A stretch of DNA of 64,000 bases from CACPJA01 sp964629335 (GCA_964629335.1 CAZVRH010000003.1:11541-75540), one strand, 5' to 3'. Counted from the stretch's first letter, positions 1-8,035 are shown. A program made the numbers and translations. Notes: a model not told the origin generated them from the sequence alone.

Positions 1-1
1 T

Positions 2-364
2 TATCGTGGACAAATCATTTCTGAATACCTTGGTGGCGGAGAGGCTCTTGTAAGTGGAATAATCAATATCGATGGTTTGAGAGATTTTCGCGTTCGTGGA
101 CAATGGCAAAATTTAGCTAAGGACATGAGAGTTGAAGAATATAAAATCATCTATGATGCAATGATGGCAAAGGGTGGCATATACCCTAGAAATTTATGTA
201 TGGAGGAACCCCCATTCACAGAAGAAGATCAGCTTGAACTGGTCAAGCATCAAGTCAATAAGATGATCGAGATGGGTGTTTATACGCCCCCTGATGGCTG
301 GAAACCCTATGAGGTTAGTGAGTCAGTTCAAAGCCGAATCGATAAAGCAAAAGATGTCAGCTAG
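2..364 (+). CDS. Nitrilase-fold (carbon-nitrogen hydrolase-like) protein, C-terminal part
   Basis: The frame is open from the left edge, so this is only the last 120 residues of a gene that begins outside the window. The segment aligns by eye with the C-terminus of the protein at 2857-3915: a short strand reading YRGQIISEYLGGGEALVSG matches DYKGTILASNNIVGDSYVAS, followed by an I-N-I-D motif, an R-x-x-Q-x-W segment and a tail ending near a G-[IV]-Y-T motif. The two are therefore paralogs of the nitrilase/amidase superfamily. The catalytic Glu, Lys and Cys region lies outside the window, so activity cannot be judged. It ends 51 nt before the flavoprotein gene at 416 and probably shares its transcript. 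Substrate unknown. Confidence 0.7.
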   Translation, partial: YRGQIISEYLGGGEALVSGIINIDGLRDFRVRGQWQNLAKDMRVEEYKIIYDAMMAKGGIYPRNLCMEEPPFTEEDQLELVKHQVNKMIEMGVYTPPDGWKPYEVSESVQSRIDKAKDVS

Positions 365-415
365 TCCACTAATTTAGGTCATCTAATTTGGTATTTTTTT
401 GAAGACATATAACCT

Positions 416-2302
416 ATGACTAAAAAGTTAAACATTACACGTCGTGATTTCATGAACGGTTTTGCTATGAGTTTGTCAGCAGGCACAGCATTGTCTCCTT
501 TCGAGCTATTCTCGATGAATTATCAATCAGGAACTTCTGATTTATATCCCCCTGAGCTCATTGGGATGCGTGGTAGCCATCCTGGTTCATTTGAAGTTTC
601 ACATGCCTTAGCTAGATCTGGTGCACGCTGGTCAGAGCCAAGTGATCAAACCGATCGTGATTATGATCTTGTTGTTGTGGGCGGTGGTATTTCAGGATTA
701 TCAGCGGCTTATTTCTATCAGCAACGTCTCGGCAGAGATTCTAGAATTTTAATTCTAGACAATCACGATGATTTTGGCGGTCATGCAAAACGTAATGAGT
801 TTACTGTCGATGGAGAGCAACTTATTTGCTATGGCGGCAGTCAGTCTATTGCTGAACCTGCAAGCTGGTCTCCAGTGGGAAAGAAGTTACTCAAAGATGT
901 AGGGATTCACACCGAGCGTTTTTATGACTATTTTGATCAAAATTATTTCAACAATCGAAAGCTGTCCCGGGGTCTGTATTTCAGTGATGAGCAATACGGC
1001 AAAAATTATATTTCAGATAATATCTTGACAGCTGGAACAAAAGAAAACGAACAGAAGATTATCGACAGTATTAATGCCTATCCTATTGCAGAAACTTCAA
1101 AAGCTGCTCTATTTAAATTATTGAATGAATCGGAGGATTATCTTCTAGGGATGGGGTCTCAAGAGGATAAAATCAATCTATTAAGAGAAACAAGCTACAG
1201 TGATTTTTTAAGAAGATATGCTGATGTTCCTGAAGAGGTTGTATTACTCTACAGAGATATGTCTCGAGGTTTATGGGGTATTGGATGGGATGCATTATCT
1301 GCTCTGGATGCTTATAAATCAGAAATGCCGGGTACACGTCATTTGAATCTTGGACTAATTAATGAAAGTTATGAGAGAGAGGAACCTTATATTTTTCATT
1401 TCCCAGATGGCAACGCTGGTGTTGCACGTTCAATTGTCCGTGGATTGATACCCAGTGCGATCCCAGGTAACAGCATGGAAGATCTAGTAAAAGCAAGAGT
1501 GGATTATGCTGGCCTGGATTTAGATTCATCAGCGGTCAGGATCCGATTAAACTCGACGGCTGTTAAAGTACAACATACGTCAAGTGAAAAGGCGGTGGAT
1601 GTTACTTATATCAAAAACGGGGCACCTTACCGAGTGAGAGGCGCTCATGTGATTATGGCGTGTTACAACAATATCATTCCTAATATTTGCCCTGAATTAC
1701 CAGATGCCCAGAAGGAAGCTATCGCCTATGCTACAAAAATGCCGCTGGTATATCTCAGTATTGCAGTTAGGAATTGGAACGCATTCTCGAACCTTGGATA
1801 TCGAAGTTTCTATATCCCACAACCCAGTTTAATGCATTCTTTTGGTCTGGATTTTCCAGTCAGTATGGGGGGTTATGATTTCACTCAAAATCCAAATAAA
1901 CCGACTGTTATTCATGGCACCCATGTACCTCTAGAACCCGATAAAGGTTTGAACGCACGCCAACAATGTATAGCGGGAAGAACAAGATTATACGAAATGA
2001 GTTTTGATTTTTTTGAAGAGAGAATTATTAATCAGATGAATGGAGCTCTGCGAAAAGGAGGGTTTGATGCCGAGAGAGATATAGCAGCGATTACAGTTAA
2101 TCGATGGCCTCACGGCTATGCCTATGAATATCTTGATTATTCTGATCCTGCAGAATTTAGCCCAAGCAATGGCCCCCATATTGCAGGACGAAAACAAATT
2201 GGACGGATTTCCATAGCCAATTCAGATGCTGAGGCCTACGCTTATCTTACTGGTGCTATAGAAGCAGCTGATCGAGCAGTTAATGAACAGCTGGTGTTAT
2301 AA
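416..2302 (+). CDS. Twin-arginine-exported FAD-dependent oxidoreductase, spermidine-dehydrogenase-like
   Basis: This is a 628-residue flavoprotein. The N-terminus carries a twin-arginine motif (T-R-R-D-F-M, residues 9-14) followed by a short hydrophobic stretch, so folded export to the periplasm by Tat is likely. Around residue 85 there is a dinucleotide-binding fold (DLVVVGGGISGLSAAYF) ending in the acidic residues of L-I-L-D-N. After it comes the G-G-H-A-K-R-N-E-F segment typical of the amine-oxidase-like spermidine dehydrogenase family, as is the early L-x-G-M-R-G-S-H-P-G-S-F-E block. Family members oxidise polyamines or related amines; the electron acceptor here is unknown. It sits 20 nt before a deazaflavin-nitroreductase-fold gene and after a nitrilase-fold gene, suggesting a small amine or amide catabolic operon. 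The fold is sure, the substrate is inferred. Confidence 0.8.
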   Translation: MTKKLNITRRDFMNGFAMSLSAGTALSPFELFSMNYQSGTSDLYPPELIGMRGSHPGSFEVSHALARSGARWSEPSDQTDRDYDLVVVGGGISGLSAAYFYQQRLGRDSRILILDNHDDFGGHAKRNEFTVDGEQLICYGGSQSIAEPASWSPVGKKLLKDVGIHTERFYDYFDQNYFNNRKLSRGLYFSDEQYGKNYISDNILTAGTKENEQKIIDSINAYPIAETSKAALFKLLNESEDYLLGMGSQEDKINLLRETSYSDFLRRYADVPEEVVLLYRDMSRGLWGIGWDALSALDAYKSEMPGTRHLNLGLINESYEREEPYIFHFPDGNAGVARSIVRGLIPSAIPGNSMEDLVKARVDYAGLDLDSSAVRIRLNSTAVKVQHTSSEKAVDVTYIKNGAPYRVRGAHVIMACYNNIIPNICPELPDAQKEAIAYATKMPLVYLSIAVRNWNAFSNLGYRSFYIPQPSLMHSFGLDFPVSMGGYDFTQNPNKPTVIHGTHVPLEPDKGLNARQQCIAGRTRLYEMSFDFFEERIINQMNGALRKGGFDAERDIAAITVNRWPHGYAYEYLDYSDPAEFSPSNGPHIAGRKQIGRISIANSDAEAYAYLTGAIEAADRAVNEQLVL

Positions 2303-2322
2303 AACCAAGTTATAATCATTTC

Positions 2323-2763
2323 ATGTTTTGGAAATTACTAAACCCAGTTACGATTGCAATATTGAATTCATTCTTACATGGGTTAATAAGTGCGAATGTG
2401 CTTGTCTTATATTTCAAGGGGGTTAAAACGGGTAAAGACTATGCTATTCCAGTTAGTTATCTTGAAGACCCTGAAGGCAGTCTTAGTTGTGTAACAGACC
2501 GTCCATTTATTTGGTGGAGAAACTTGATTAATTTGGAATCAATAAATGTCTTATATCAAGGAAAGATGATTGAAGCTCAGATTAATGCTGAGTATGAGGA
2601 TAATCAATTAATTGCTGATCGCTTGGAGGCTTTATGCGCTCATAGTCGAATCGATGGTTTTTTTGCAGAAGTGGGTTACAAAAATGGTAAGCCAATAAGA
2701 GAGCATGTAGAAAAATCTGCATCAAATATGGTGCTGATTCAACTAAGGATCGACAAATCTTAA
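2323..2763 (+). CDS. Deazaflavin-dependent nitroreductase (DDN/DUF385-like) family protein
   Basis: A 146-residue protein with the split-barrel pattern of the flavin/deazaflavin oxidoreductase family: an N-terminal L-N-P helix, then L-Y-F-K-G-V-K-T-G-K around residues 27-36, where the family usually has a T-T-G-R-K-S-G-like loop, then P-V-S-Y-L, a V-T-D-R segment, and the diagnostic W-W-R-N-L near residue 65. In actinobacteria relatives use F420H2. Gammaproteobacteria generally do not make F420, so another cofactor such as FMN, heme or a fatty acid is possible. The gene lies 20 nt after the spermidine-dehydrogenase-like gene and is probably co-transcribed, perhaps as a redox partner. Function not known. 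Confidence 0.6.
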   Translation: MFWKLLNPVTIAILNSFLHGLISANVLVLYFKGVKTGKDYAIPVSYLEDPEGSLSCVTDRPFIWWRNLINLESINVLYQGKMIEAQINAEYEDNQLIADRLEALCAHSRIDGFFAEVGYKNGKPIREHVEKSASNMVLIQLRIDKS

Positions 2764-2809
2764 ATGGATTTAGGCTCTAGGAGATAACCCTCGTCATTAT
2801 CTTCCCATG

Positions 2810-2834
2810 CTCAAGAGATAGAATTCTCTTTGAG
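2810..2834. terminator. Stem-loop between converging genes
   Basis: CTCAAGAGA (2810-2818) pairs with TCTCTTTGAG (2825-2834), with one bulged T. It lies between the rightward operon ending at 2763 and the leftward gene ending at 2857, where a bidirectional terminator would be expected. There is no strong U-tract on either strand, so factor-independent termination is uncertain. Confidence 0.35.
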
Positions 2835-2856
2835 GTTTATAATTTGATGACAGCAT

Positions 2857-3915
2857 CTATTTCTTGGATTTTGCAGTGTAGATTCCTTTATCCATCAATT
2901 TTTTTATGGTCTTTTTAAATATTTTTCCTGCGTCGTCATGGTTCATTGGAGGAAGATTTTTTGGCCAAATCTCCTCTGCGTACATCTTGCTAAATATTTC
3001 TGTTTTAAGATAAGGGATCCAGTTTTGGAAACGAGCATTTTCTCTGTAATGTCGAAGTGCATCTATATTTATTTCGGAAGCAACGTAGCTATCTCCAACT
3101 ATGTTATTTGATGCCAATATTGTGCCCTTATAATCAACAATTGACGAACGACCTCCAAGCGCCCCATCAATTATTGTAGGATCTTCGCCATCAACACTCG
3201 GCATAATCAACGAACCGGAATTAGGTGCAATCATATAACAAGTATTATCAATAGCTCTTGATCTATTTTGTACTTCAAATATTTCCCTGGAGACCCACGG
3301 TTCTGGCAATGATGCTCTATAAAGAATTTCTGCACCGTTGAGAGCAAATGCTCTGAATGATTCTGGGAAAGAGCCTTCCACACCTACAGTCCCTGCGATA
3401 TTACCAATATTGGTTTTGGCCACTGGAAAAAAAGCTTCAAGGTTATCTCCATGCTGTTCTATCCACTGATCATAGACATCATGAGGTGTGGTTGAATGCT
3501 CTACAAAAACCACAATGTTTTTGTGGTGTTTATAAATAACGTCTCCATTATCGTCGATGATAAAAACAGTATTAAAAAAACGATCAGGATATTTTGGAAG
3601 TTTCTCTTTGAGTTGGCCGATAATAAATGTCTTCTTGTTTTTTGCGTACTCGCCTAAAAAATCTGTTTCAAATCCAGGGATCTCTGCGGCCATTGACTTA
3701 GCATAAACGGATTGATCCATATCCAATATTTCATCAACAAATCCTTGAATTGCTCCTTCGCCTAAAGCGATGAGTTTCACTGGCAGCTCCAGGGAACACA
3801 TGTGGGTGACCATATCAATCATGTTGCCTATGTGATTGAGGTTTCTTTTAACTTCCTCTCGTGAGGTGACATGCTTAATTTTTGTCTGCAGTCCTACTGC
3901 CAAATACGGGTCCAT
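2857..3915 (-). CDS. Nitrilase-superfamily protein lacking the catalytic cysteine
   Basis: This 352-residue protein has the layout of a carbon-nitrogen hydrolase: the Glu motif L-G-E-G-A near residues 51-55, a Lys-containing Y-K-H-H-K-N segment near 130, and a G-x-F-P-E-S-F-R motif near 183, where the family normally has C-[YW]-[DE]-x-x-F-P-E. Counting back from F-P-E, the position of the nucleophilic Cys holds Gly (G-V-E-G-S-F-P-E). The codons read GGT GTG GAA GGC TCT on the minus strand, so this is not a translation slip. The protein may be a non-hydrolytic relative or use other chemistry. It follows the UbiD-like gene by 20 nt and is co-transcribed with it. A paralog is at the left edge of the window. 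Substrate unknown. Confidence 0.7.
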   Translation of the reverse strand: MDPYLAVGLQTKIKHVTSREEVKRNLNHIGNMIDMVTHMCSLELPVKLIALGEGAIQGFVDEILDMDQSVYAKSMAAEIPGFETDFLGEYAKNKKTFIIGQLKEKLPKYPDRFFNTVFIIDDNGDVIYKHHKNIVVFVEHSTTPHDVYDQWIEQHGDNLEAFFPVAKTNIGNIAGTVGVEGSFPESFRAFALNGAEILYRASLPEPWVSREIFEVQNRSRAIDNTCYMIAPNSGSLIMPSVDGEDPTIIDGALGGRSSIVDYKGTILASNNIVGDSYVASEINIDALRHYRENARFQNWIPYLKTEIFSKMYAEEIWPKNLPPMNHDDAGKIFKKTIKKLMDKGIYTAKSKK

Positions 3916-3935
3916 TGTTTGTCCGCTCTCCTGTG

Positions 3936-5330
3936 TTAGTCCAAATAGTCTTCTATCTTTATTTTATCAATACCTGGAACAATTGGTCTGACTAAATCAT
4001 CTACATAATCCATATCCTTAGTGGCATCAATCCCTACTCTCAATGAGGTTTTATCAGGCAGGGCTGCTCTATCGATCTCCCAAGTCACAAAGTTTGAAAA
4101 GAGATGTATTTTTTCTGCTCTACCTATTCGAGTCCACGTAGCCCATTCAACATCATCCATATTAGATGGATCAACATCATCGTCCACTATAATGATACGT
4201 TTTGCCATCCAAGCTAAATTAAAAAAGCCCATGTCCATCTCAAAAGCTTCCTTGATGATATCTCCAGGCTGTTTATCAGAGGATTTTTTGATAGCGATTA
4301 CTACATGCATTAGTGGCCCTATTTTAGTATCAAAATGAATATCAACATCACTCACATAGGAGAAAGTTTCTTTGATTCTTTTTTTCAGTGTTTCGGAGAG
4401 TCCATATACTGTTAGGTAGCCCAAATTATTATGCTCTTTAGCTCTTCCAGCCATTAGCGTATAAAACATTGAATCCTTTCTTTTTAAAATGGATGTAACC
4501 TCACACATGGGCGCATGTTCTGTACCATACTGGGCGCCAAATTCTCCCAAAGTGTTTTCTACCATATTATTTAGGTCAACTTTGGTCTCCAACGCCATCT
4601 CTGCATCGATTGGAATTGGCAACCCACTGTCTGGTCCTAAAACAACCTTTACACCTTTACCGATCATTCCACCTGCAACATCTAATTCAGAAACATGGTC
4701 AGGTGATTTAGAAGCAGCCGCCATTAACAAAGCAGGAGGTGCTCCCAAAACCATGACTACGTTCATATCTTTACCCTCTTCTCTGTGCCAGTTATAGCTT
4801 TTACGAAGATCACTCAAACCGCTAGCATTGATTAAAATATGATTTTTGTTTTCTATTAGACACCGGTAAAACCCTACATTTATGTTGCCATCAGGTTTTC
4901 TAAAAATGCCTACGGCAGCCGTAATAAATGGGCCGGTGTCTAACTCAAAAAAAGTGGGGACAGGCAGACTTAAGAGATCTATGTCCTGGTCTCGTAAGAT
5001 TTCCTCAGTAACAGGGCCTTTATCTTTTTCAACACAGGGTATTGGGTCGGAAACACCAAGAAGTACTTTCTGACCTGCTTGATCGTAAGTGTATTCTTCT
5101 GCGGCATCCTCATTAAAGATCAACCCATACCTATCCATGGAAGTAAATAATCCTCCAACTGCCTGGTATATAGACCCTTGAACATTTTCAAACAAAAAAG
5201 CTTTCCCTTCTTGTTCGAGCTTTTTCATGATTGCAGCCATTTCGTATTTAGGATCAACTTCTTTTTTAATACGAACTAAACTGCCCTTATCATCGAGTAT
5301 TTTTATAATTTCTCTAAAAGACCTATGCAT
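3936..5330 (-). CDS. UbiD-family (prenylated-FMN) decarboxylase
   Basis: A 464-residue UbiD/Fdc-like protein. Family signs are the N-terminal M-x-x-S-F-R-E-I-I segment, the F-E-N-V-x-G strand near residue 47, the N-x-G-F-Y-R-C stretch in the prFMN site, the D-A-E-M-A-L-E motif near 245 and the following L-G-E-F-G block that carries acidic active-site residues. UbiD enzymes carry out reversible decarboxylation of aromatic or alpha,beta-unsaturated acids and need prFMN from UbiX, which is not in this window. Length and motifs fit an accessory catabolic decarboxylase better than ubiquinone-pathway UbiD, which is nearer 490 residues. It is the first gene of a two-gene leftward operon with the Cys-less nitrilase-fold gene and diverges from frmA. 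Confidence 0.8.
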   Translation of the reverse strand: MHRSFREIIKILDDKGSLVRIKKEVDPKYEMAAIMKKLEQEGKAFLFENVQGSIYQAVGGLFTSMDRYGLIFNEDAAEEYTYDQAGQKVLLGVSDPIPCVEKDKGPVTEEILRDQDIDLLSLPVPTFFELDTGPFITAAVGIFRKPDGNINVGFYRCLIENKNHILINASGLSDLRKSYNWHREEGKDMNVVMVLGAPPALLMAAASKSPDHVSELDVAGGMIGKGVKVVLGPDSGLPIPIDAEMALETKVDLNNMVENTLGEFGAQYGTEHAPMCEVTSILKRKDSMFYTLMAGRAKEHNNLGYLTVYGLSETLKKRIKETFSYVSDVDIHFDTKIGPLMHVVIAIKKSSDKQPGDIIKEAFEMDMGFFNLAWMAKRIIIVDDDVDPSNMDDVEWATWTRIGRAEKIHLFSNFVTWEIDRAALPDKTSLRVGIDATKDMDYVDDLVRPIVPGIDKIKIEDYLD

Positions 5331-5401
5331 CTATAGTCTCACCTTAGTTATGATTTGATAGCTTACAATAGCCATTAATAATAATCTAATGTCAGCTGTT
5401 G

Positions 5402-5414
5402 ATTGATTATCAAT
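5402..5414. promoter_or_regulatory. 13-bp palindrome between divergent ubiD-like and frmA genes
   Basis: ATTGAT-T-ATCAAT forms a perfect odd-centred palindrome 43 nt upstream of the frmA start, in the only shared control region for the two divergent transcripts. It could be an operator. No regulator gene lies next to it, and an AT-rich chance palindrome is not excluded. Confidence 0.3.
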
Positions 5415-5457
5415 TTCATACTGATTATCCTTAATGAATGAAAAGAAAGGAGAGATT

Positions 5458-6564
5458 ATGAAAACTAAAGCCGCTATTGCACTCAAAGCAGCCAATGATT
5501 TAGTCATTGAAGAATTAGACCTAGAAGGACCAAAAGATAATGAGGTGCTAGTAGAAATAAAAGCAACAGGCGTGTGTCATACAGATGCTTTCACATTATC
5601 AGGAGATGATCCAGAAGGTATATTTCCAGCAGTTTTGGGGCATGAAGGTGCTGGTGTGGTTGCCGAGGTTGGAAAAGATGTTACAAGCGTTAAACCAGGT
5701 GATCATGTTATACCGTTATACACTCCTGAATGTAGAGAATGTAACTTTTGCCTAAACCCAAAAACTAACCTGTGTCAGTCAATTAGAGAAACTCAAGGTC
5801 AAGGATTAATGCCTGATGGAACATCAAGATTTTCGCTTAACGGAGAAAAGGTATTTCATTATATGGGGTGCTCCACATTTTCTAATTTTAGTGTAATGCC
5901 TGAAATAGCAGTAGCTAAAATAAGACAAGACGCTCCGTTTGATAAGGTTTGCTATATAGGATGCGGAGTAACGACAGGAATAGGTGCCGTTGTTTTTGAT
6001 GCAAAAGTTGAGGCGGGATCAAATGTAGTTGTTTTTGGACTTGGTGGAATTGGTCTAAATGTTATCCAGGGGGCGAAGATGGTAGGCGCTAATAAAATCA
6101 TAGGCATCGATATCAATGAAGATAAGATTTCTTTGGCCCAAAAGTTTGGTATGACTGATTTTATTAACCCGACTAAAACAGAAGATATAGTTGAAAACAT
6201 CGTCGATCTTACTGGCGGTGGAGCAGATTACTCATTTGAATGTATCGGTAATGTAGAAACAATGAGACAAGCTTTAGAATGTTGTCATAAAGGATGGGGT
6301 GAATCTGTGATCATTGGAGTGGCCGGTGCAGGTCAAGAAATCTCAACCAGACCGTTTCAGTTGGTTACAGGAAGAGTCTGGAGAGGAAGTGCCTTTGGGG
6401 GTGCTAGAGGAAGGTCAGATGTCCCCAAGATTGTTGATTGGTATATGGATGGCAAAGTTAACATAGATGACCTAATAACTCATAAAATGCCCTTAGATGA
6501 TATAAATGAAGCATTTCACTTAATGCATGAAGGTAAATCAATACGATCAGTTATAGAATATTAA
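5458..6564 (+). CDS. frmA: S-(hydroxymethyl)glutathione dehydrogenase / class III alcohol dehydrogenase
   Basis: A 368-residue zinc alcohol dehydrogenase that oxidises the formaldehyde-glutathione adduct with NAD+ in the cytoplasm. Visible landmarks are the catalytic-zinc Cys in G-V-C-H-T-D near residue 38, the G-H-E-G-A-G-V motif near 60, the four structural-zinc cysteines (C-R-E-C-N-F-C plus C further on) near 90-105, and the Rossmann motif G-L-G-G-I-G-L-N near 190. An ATG 24 nt upstream (5434) is in frame, but AGGAG just before 5458 favours 5458. No S-formylglutathione hydrolase gene is adjacent. Formaldehyde would fit demethylation by the nearby Rieske enzyme (inference). The left repeat of an integrase element begins 4 nt after the stop. 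Confidence 0.93.
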   Translation: MKTKAAIALKAANDLVIEELDLEGPKDNEVLVEIKATGVCHTDAFTLSGDDPEGIFPAVLGHEGAGVVAEVGKDVTSVKPGDHVIPLYTPECRECNFCLNPKTNLCQSIRETQGQGLMPDGTSRFSLNGEKVFHYMGCSTFSNFSVMPEIAVAKIRQDAPFDKVCYIGCGVTTGIGAVVFDAKVEAGSNVVVFGLGGIGLNVIQGAKMVGANKIIGIDINEDKISLAQKFGMTDFINPTKTEDIVENIVDLTGGGADYSFECIGNVETMRQALECCHKGWGESVIIGVAGAGQEISTRPFQLVTGRVWRGSAFGGARGRSDVPKIVDWYMDGKVNIDDLITHKMPLDDINEAFHLMHEGKSIRSVIEY

Positions 6565-6567
6565 TAT

Positions 6568-6582
6568 TTTATTATGTTCTAT
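6568..6582 (+). repeat. Left direct repeat (putative att site)
   Basis: A perfect 15-bp copy of TTTATTATGTTCTAT, starting 4 nt after the frmA stop; its partner is at 8021-8035. The GTTC core makes a pure AT-richness explanation less likely. Confidence 0.6.
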
Positions 6583-6636
6583 TATTTTTAATATATATTT
6601 CAATTATTTATATTAATTATAACTATTTTATATACT

Positions 6637-6646
6637 TATAGCATAC
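6637..6646 (+). repeat. TATAGCATAC repeat, integrase 3' side
   Basis: TATAGCATAC occurs here, 13 nt beyond the integrase stop, and again at 7931-7940, 4 nt outside the integrase start. Two direct copies hugging the gene could be arm-type integrase-binding sites. An 11-12 bp all-AT inverted match also exists (6609-6621 against 7952-7963) but is weak. Confidence 0.35.
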
Positions 6647-6658
6647 ATAAAATACGTT

Positions 6659-7927
6659 TTAATATAAAAAATCAGTTATCTTGTTCATTTGACCGGGTAT
6701 TAGCATAGGTGCCAACTTATCAATTTCATTTTGAACTATAACTAATGACCTTTTAAGAGACGATATATTATCTGAAGACTCTAATCTGGTTTCATATGGA
6801 TTATAGGCTTTCTTTAATCCTAAGAGTTGATAAAAATGAGTTCTAGGTATATTTGATCTATCGCATATATTTGCAAATGTTTTTCTTAAGGCCTCAGGAT
6901 AGACAACCCAATCTAAATCTTTTGAATACTTTGTAAAACTTTTTCTTAAGTTCTCTATTGGTTTTTTAGTTTTTTTATTAAAAAATAAAAACTCGTTGCC
7001 AATTAAATCTTTATTGATGTCTTGATGCTTTTTTATATCTTGTAGGACGGTCTCAATGGACTCCGTGATTGGAATTATTTGAATATAGTTTTTTTTACTG
7101 ATCTTTATATAACTATCACTGTAAATCTGATTCCATTTCATATTTAAAACATCTGACTTTTTAAGGCCTGTTATTAATAAAAGAAACACTGCATTTCTGG
7201 TGAGTCTATCAACTTTGTTTTCAGCCAAAGGGTCCCATAATTGATATATAAACTTTGGAAGCTCACTATCAATAATAAGCTGTCGGTCTTTTGTCTTAGG
7301 TGAATAAGCGTTTTCACTTTTAAAAAAAGGTTTAGTTGGATTAAAGCTACTATCAATAATATTTTTTGTCGCAGCATATGAAAATACAGAAGACATAAGC
7401 CTTAAGGCATTATTCCTCGATGCAGGAGTATTGGAATTAAATTTATACCATTGGTTAATATCGAATTGAGATATTTGACTGATTTGCTTTTCATGAAAAT
7501 GTTTAAGTTTATTTCTTAGTAAATAAGATAATGAATACTTACCGTACTGGTCTGAGTATTCTTTCTTACTAATTTTCTCCTCAATAAACTCTTTAGCAAT
7601 TAAAATAAATTTAGTTGATATAGCAAATTGTTTAGCCTTACTTTTCTTAATTAGATTAGGGTCAATTCCTTTTTGTAAAAGAGACAAACAATGAAAATGT
7701 TTATCTACTGCTCTGTCTATGGATAGTGTCTTAGTTGTGCCATGTGTGATTGTTCTAGGATTGCCGCCAAAATGAATTCTACCGTAGGTAAGGTATGAAA
7801 GCCTGCCCATAGGGTTGACTTTTATTCTAAATCCAGGGTATTGAGAAAATTTGATGAAATAAGGCTTTTCTTTAACCTCAATAGATTCAATAAAATCTAT
7901 ATTAATTACATCTGAAACTATATCCAT
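6659..7927 (-). CDS. Divergent tyrosine recombinase (P4-type integrase), active site degenerate
   Basis: A 422-residue phage-type integrase. The N-terminal 90 residues resemble the arm-binding DUF4102 domain (G-R-L-S-Y-L-T-Y-G-R-I followed by a H-G-T-T-K-T-L-S-I-D-R-A strand), then a SAM-like core-binding region, then a C-terminal catalytic fold around 235-400. Catalytic positions depart from the consensus: box I reads T-G-L-K-K-S-D where T-G-L-R-x-S-E is usual, the H-x-L-R motif reads E-A-L-R-K-T-F, and the next His position is Leu (L-L-G-L-K-K). Only the second Arg is clearly kept. The gene is much richer in A+T than its neighbours and is flanked by repeats, so it is foreign. It may be inactive. 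Confidence 0.75.
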   Translation of the reverse strand: MDIVSDVINIDFIESIEVKEKPYFIKFSQYPGFRIKVNPMGRLSYLTYGRIHFGGNPRTITHGTTKTLSIDRAVDKHFHCLSLLQKGIDPNLIKKSKAKQFAISTKFILIAKEFIEEKISKKEYSDQYGKYSLSYLLRNKLKHFHEKQISQISQFDINQWYKFNSNTPASRNNALRLMSSVFSYAATKNIIDSSFNPTKPFFKSENAYSPKTKDRQLIIDSELPKFIYQLWDPLAENKVDRLTRNAVFLLLITGLKKSDVLNMKWNQIYSDSYIKISKKNYIQIIPITESIETVLQDIKKHQDINKDLIGNEFLFFNKKTKKPIENLRKSFTKYSKDLDWVVYPEALRKTFANICDRSNIPRTHFYQLLGLKKAYNPYETRLESSDNISSLKRSLVIVQNEIDKLAPMLIPGQMNKITDFLY

Positions 7928-7930
7928 ATA

Positions 7931-7940
7931 TATAGCATAC
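7931..7940 (+). repeat. TATAGCATAC repeat, integrase 5' side
   Basis: The partner of 6637-6646, in the same orientation, directly outside the integrase start codon. It might also serve as an operator for the integrase promoter. Confidence 0.35.
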
Positions 7941-8020
7941 TTTTAATTACCTATAATTAATATTATTAATTTATATTATTTTATAAATCAGTATTTTATA
8001 GATTTATACACTATTACAAA

Positions 8021-8035
8021 TTTATTATGTTCTAT
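8021..8035 (+). repeat. Right direct repeat (putative att site) overlapping the SDR stop
   Basis: A perfect 15-bp match to 6568-6582. The SDR stop codon (8032-8034, read on the minus strand) lies inside it. Confidence 0.6.

Larger units (their letters stand above)
6568..8035. mobile_element. Minimal integrase-only element with 15-bp direct repeats
   Basis: The stretch between frmA and the SDR gene contains only a tyrosine-recombinase gene and very AT-rich flanks. It is bounded by identical 15-bp copies of TTTATTATGTTCTAT at 6568-6582 and 8021-8035, which look like attL and attR. The right copy overlaps the last bases and stop codon of the SDR gene, consistent with integration at a gene 3' end without disrupting it. 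No cargo gene is present, so this is either a remnant or a solo-integrase unit. Confidence 0.6.

Noticed and set aside
4021..4797. Plus-strand open frames opposite the UbiD-like gene
   Set aside because: They are antisense shadows of a conserved coding sequence, with no recognisable domain.
6565..8031. tRNA gene as the integration target of the P4-type integrase
   Set aside because: No cloverleaf-like or TTCGA-containing sequence was seen in either flank; the SDR 3' end is the better candidate.
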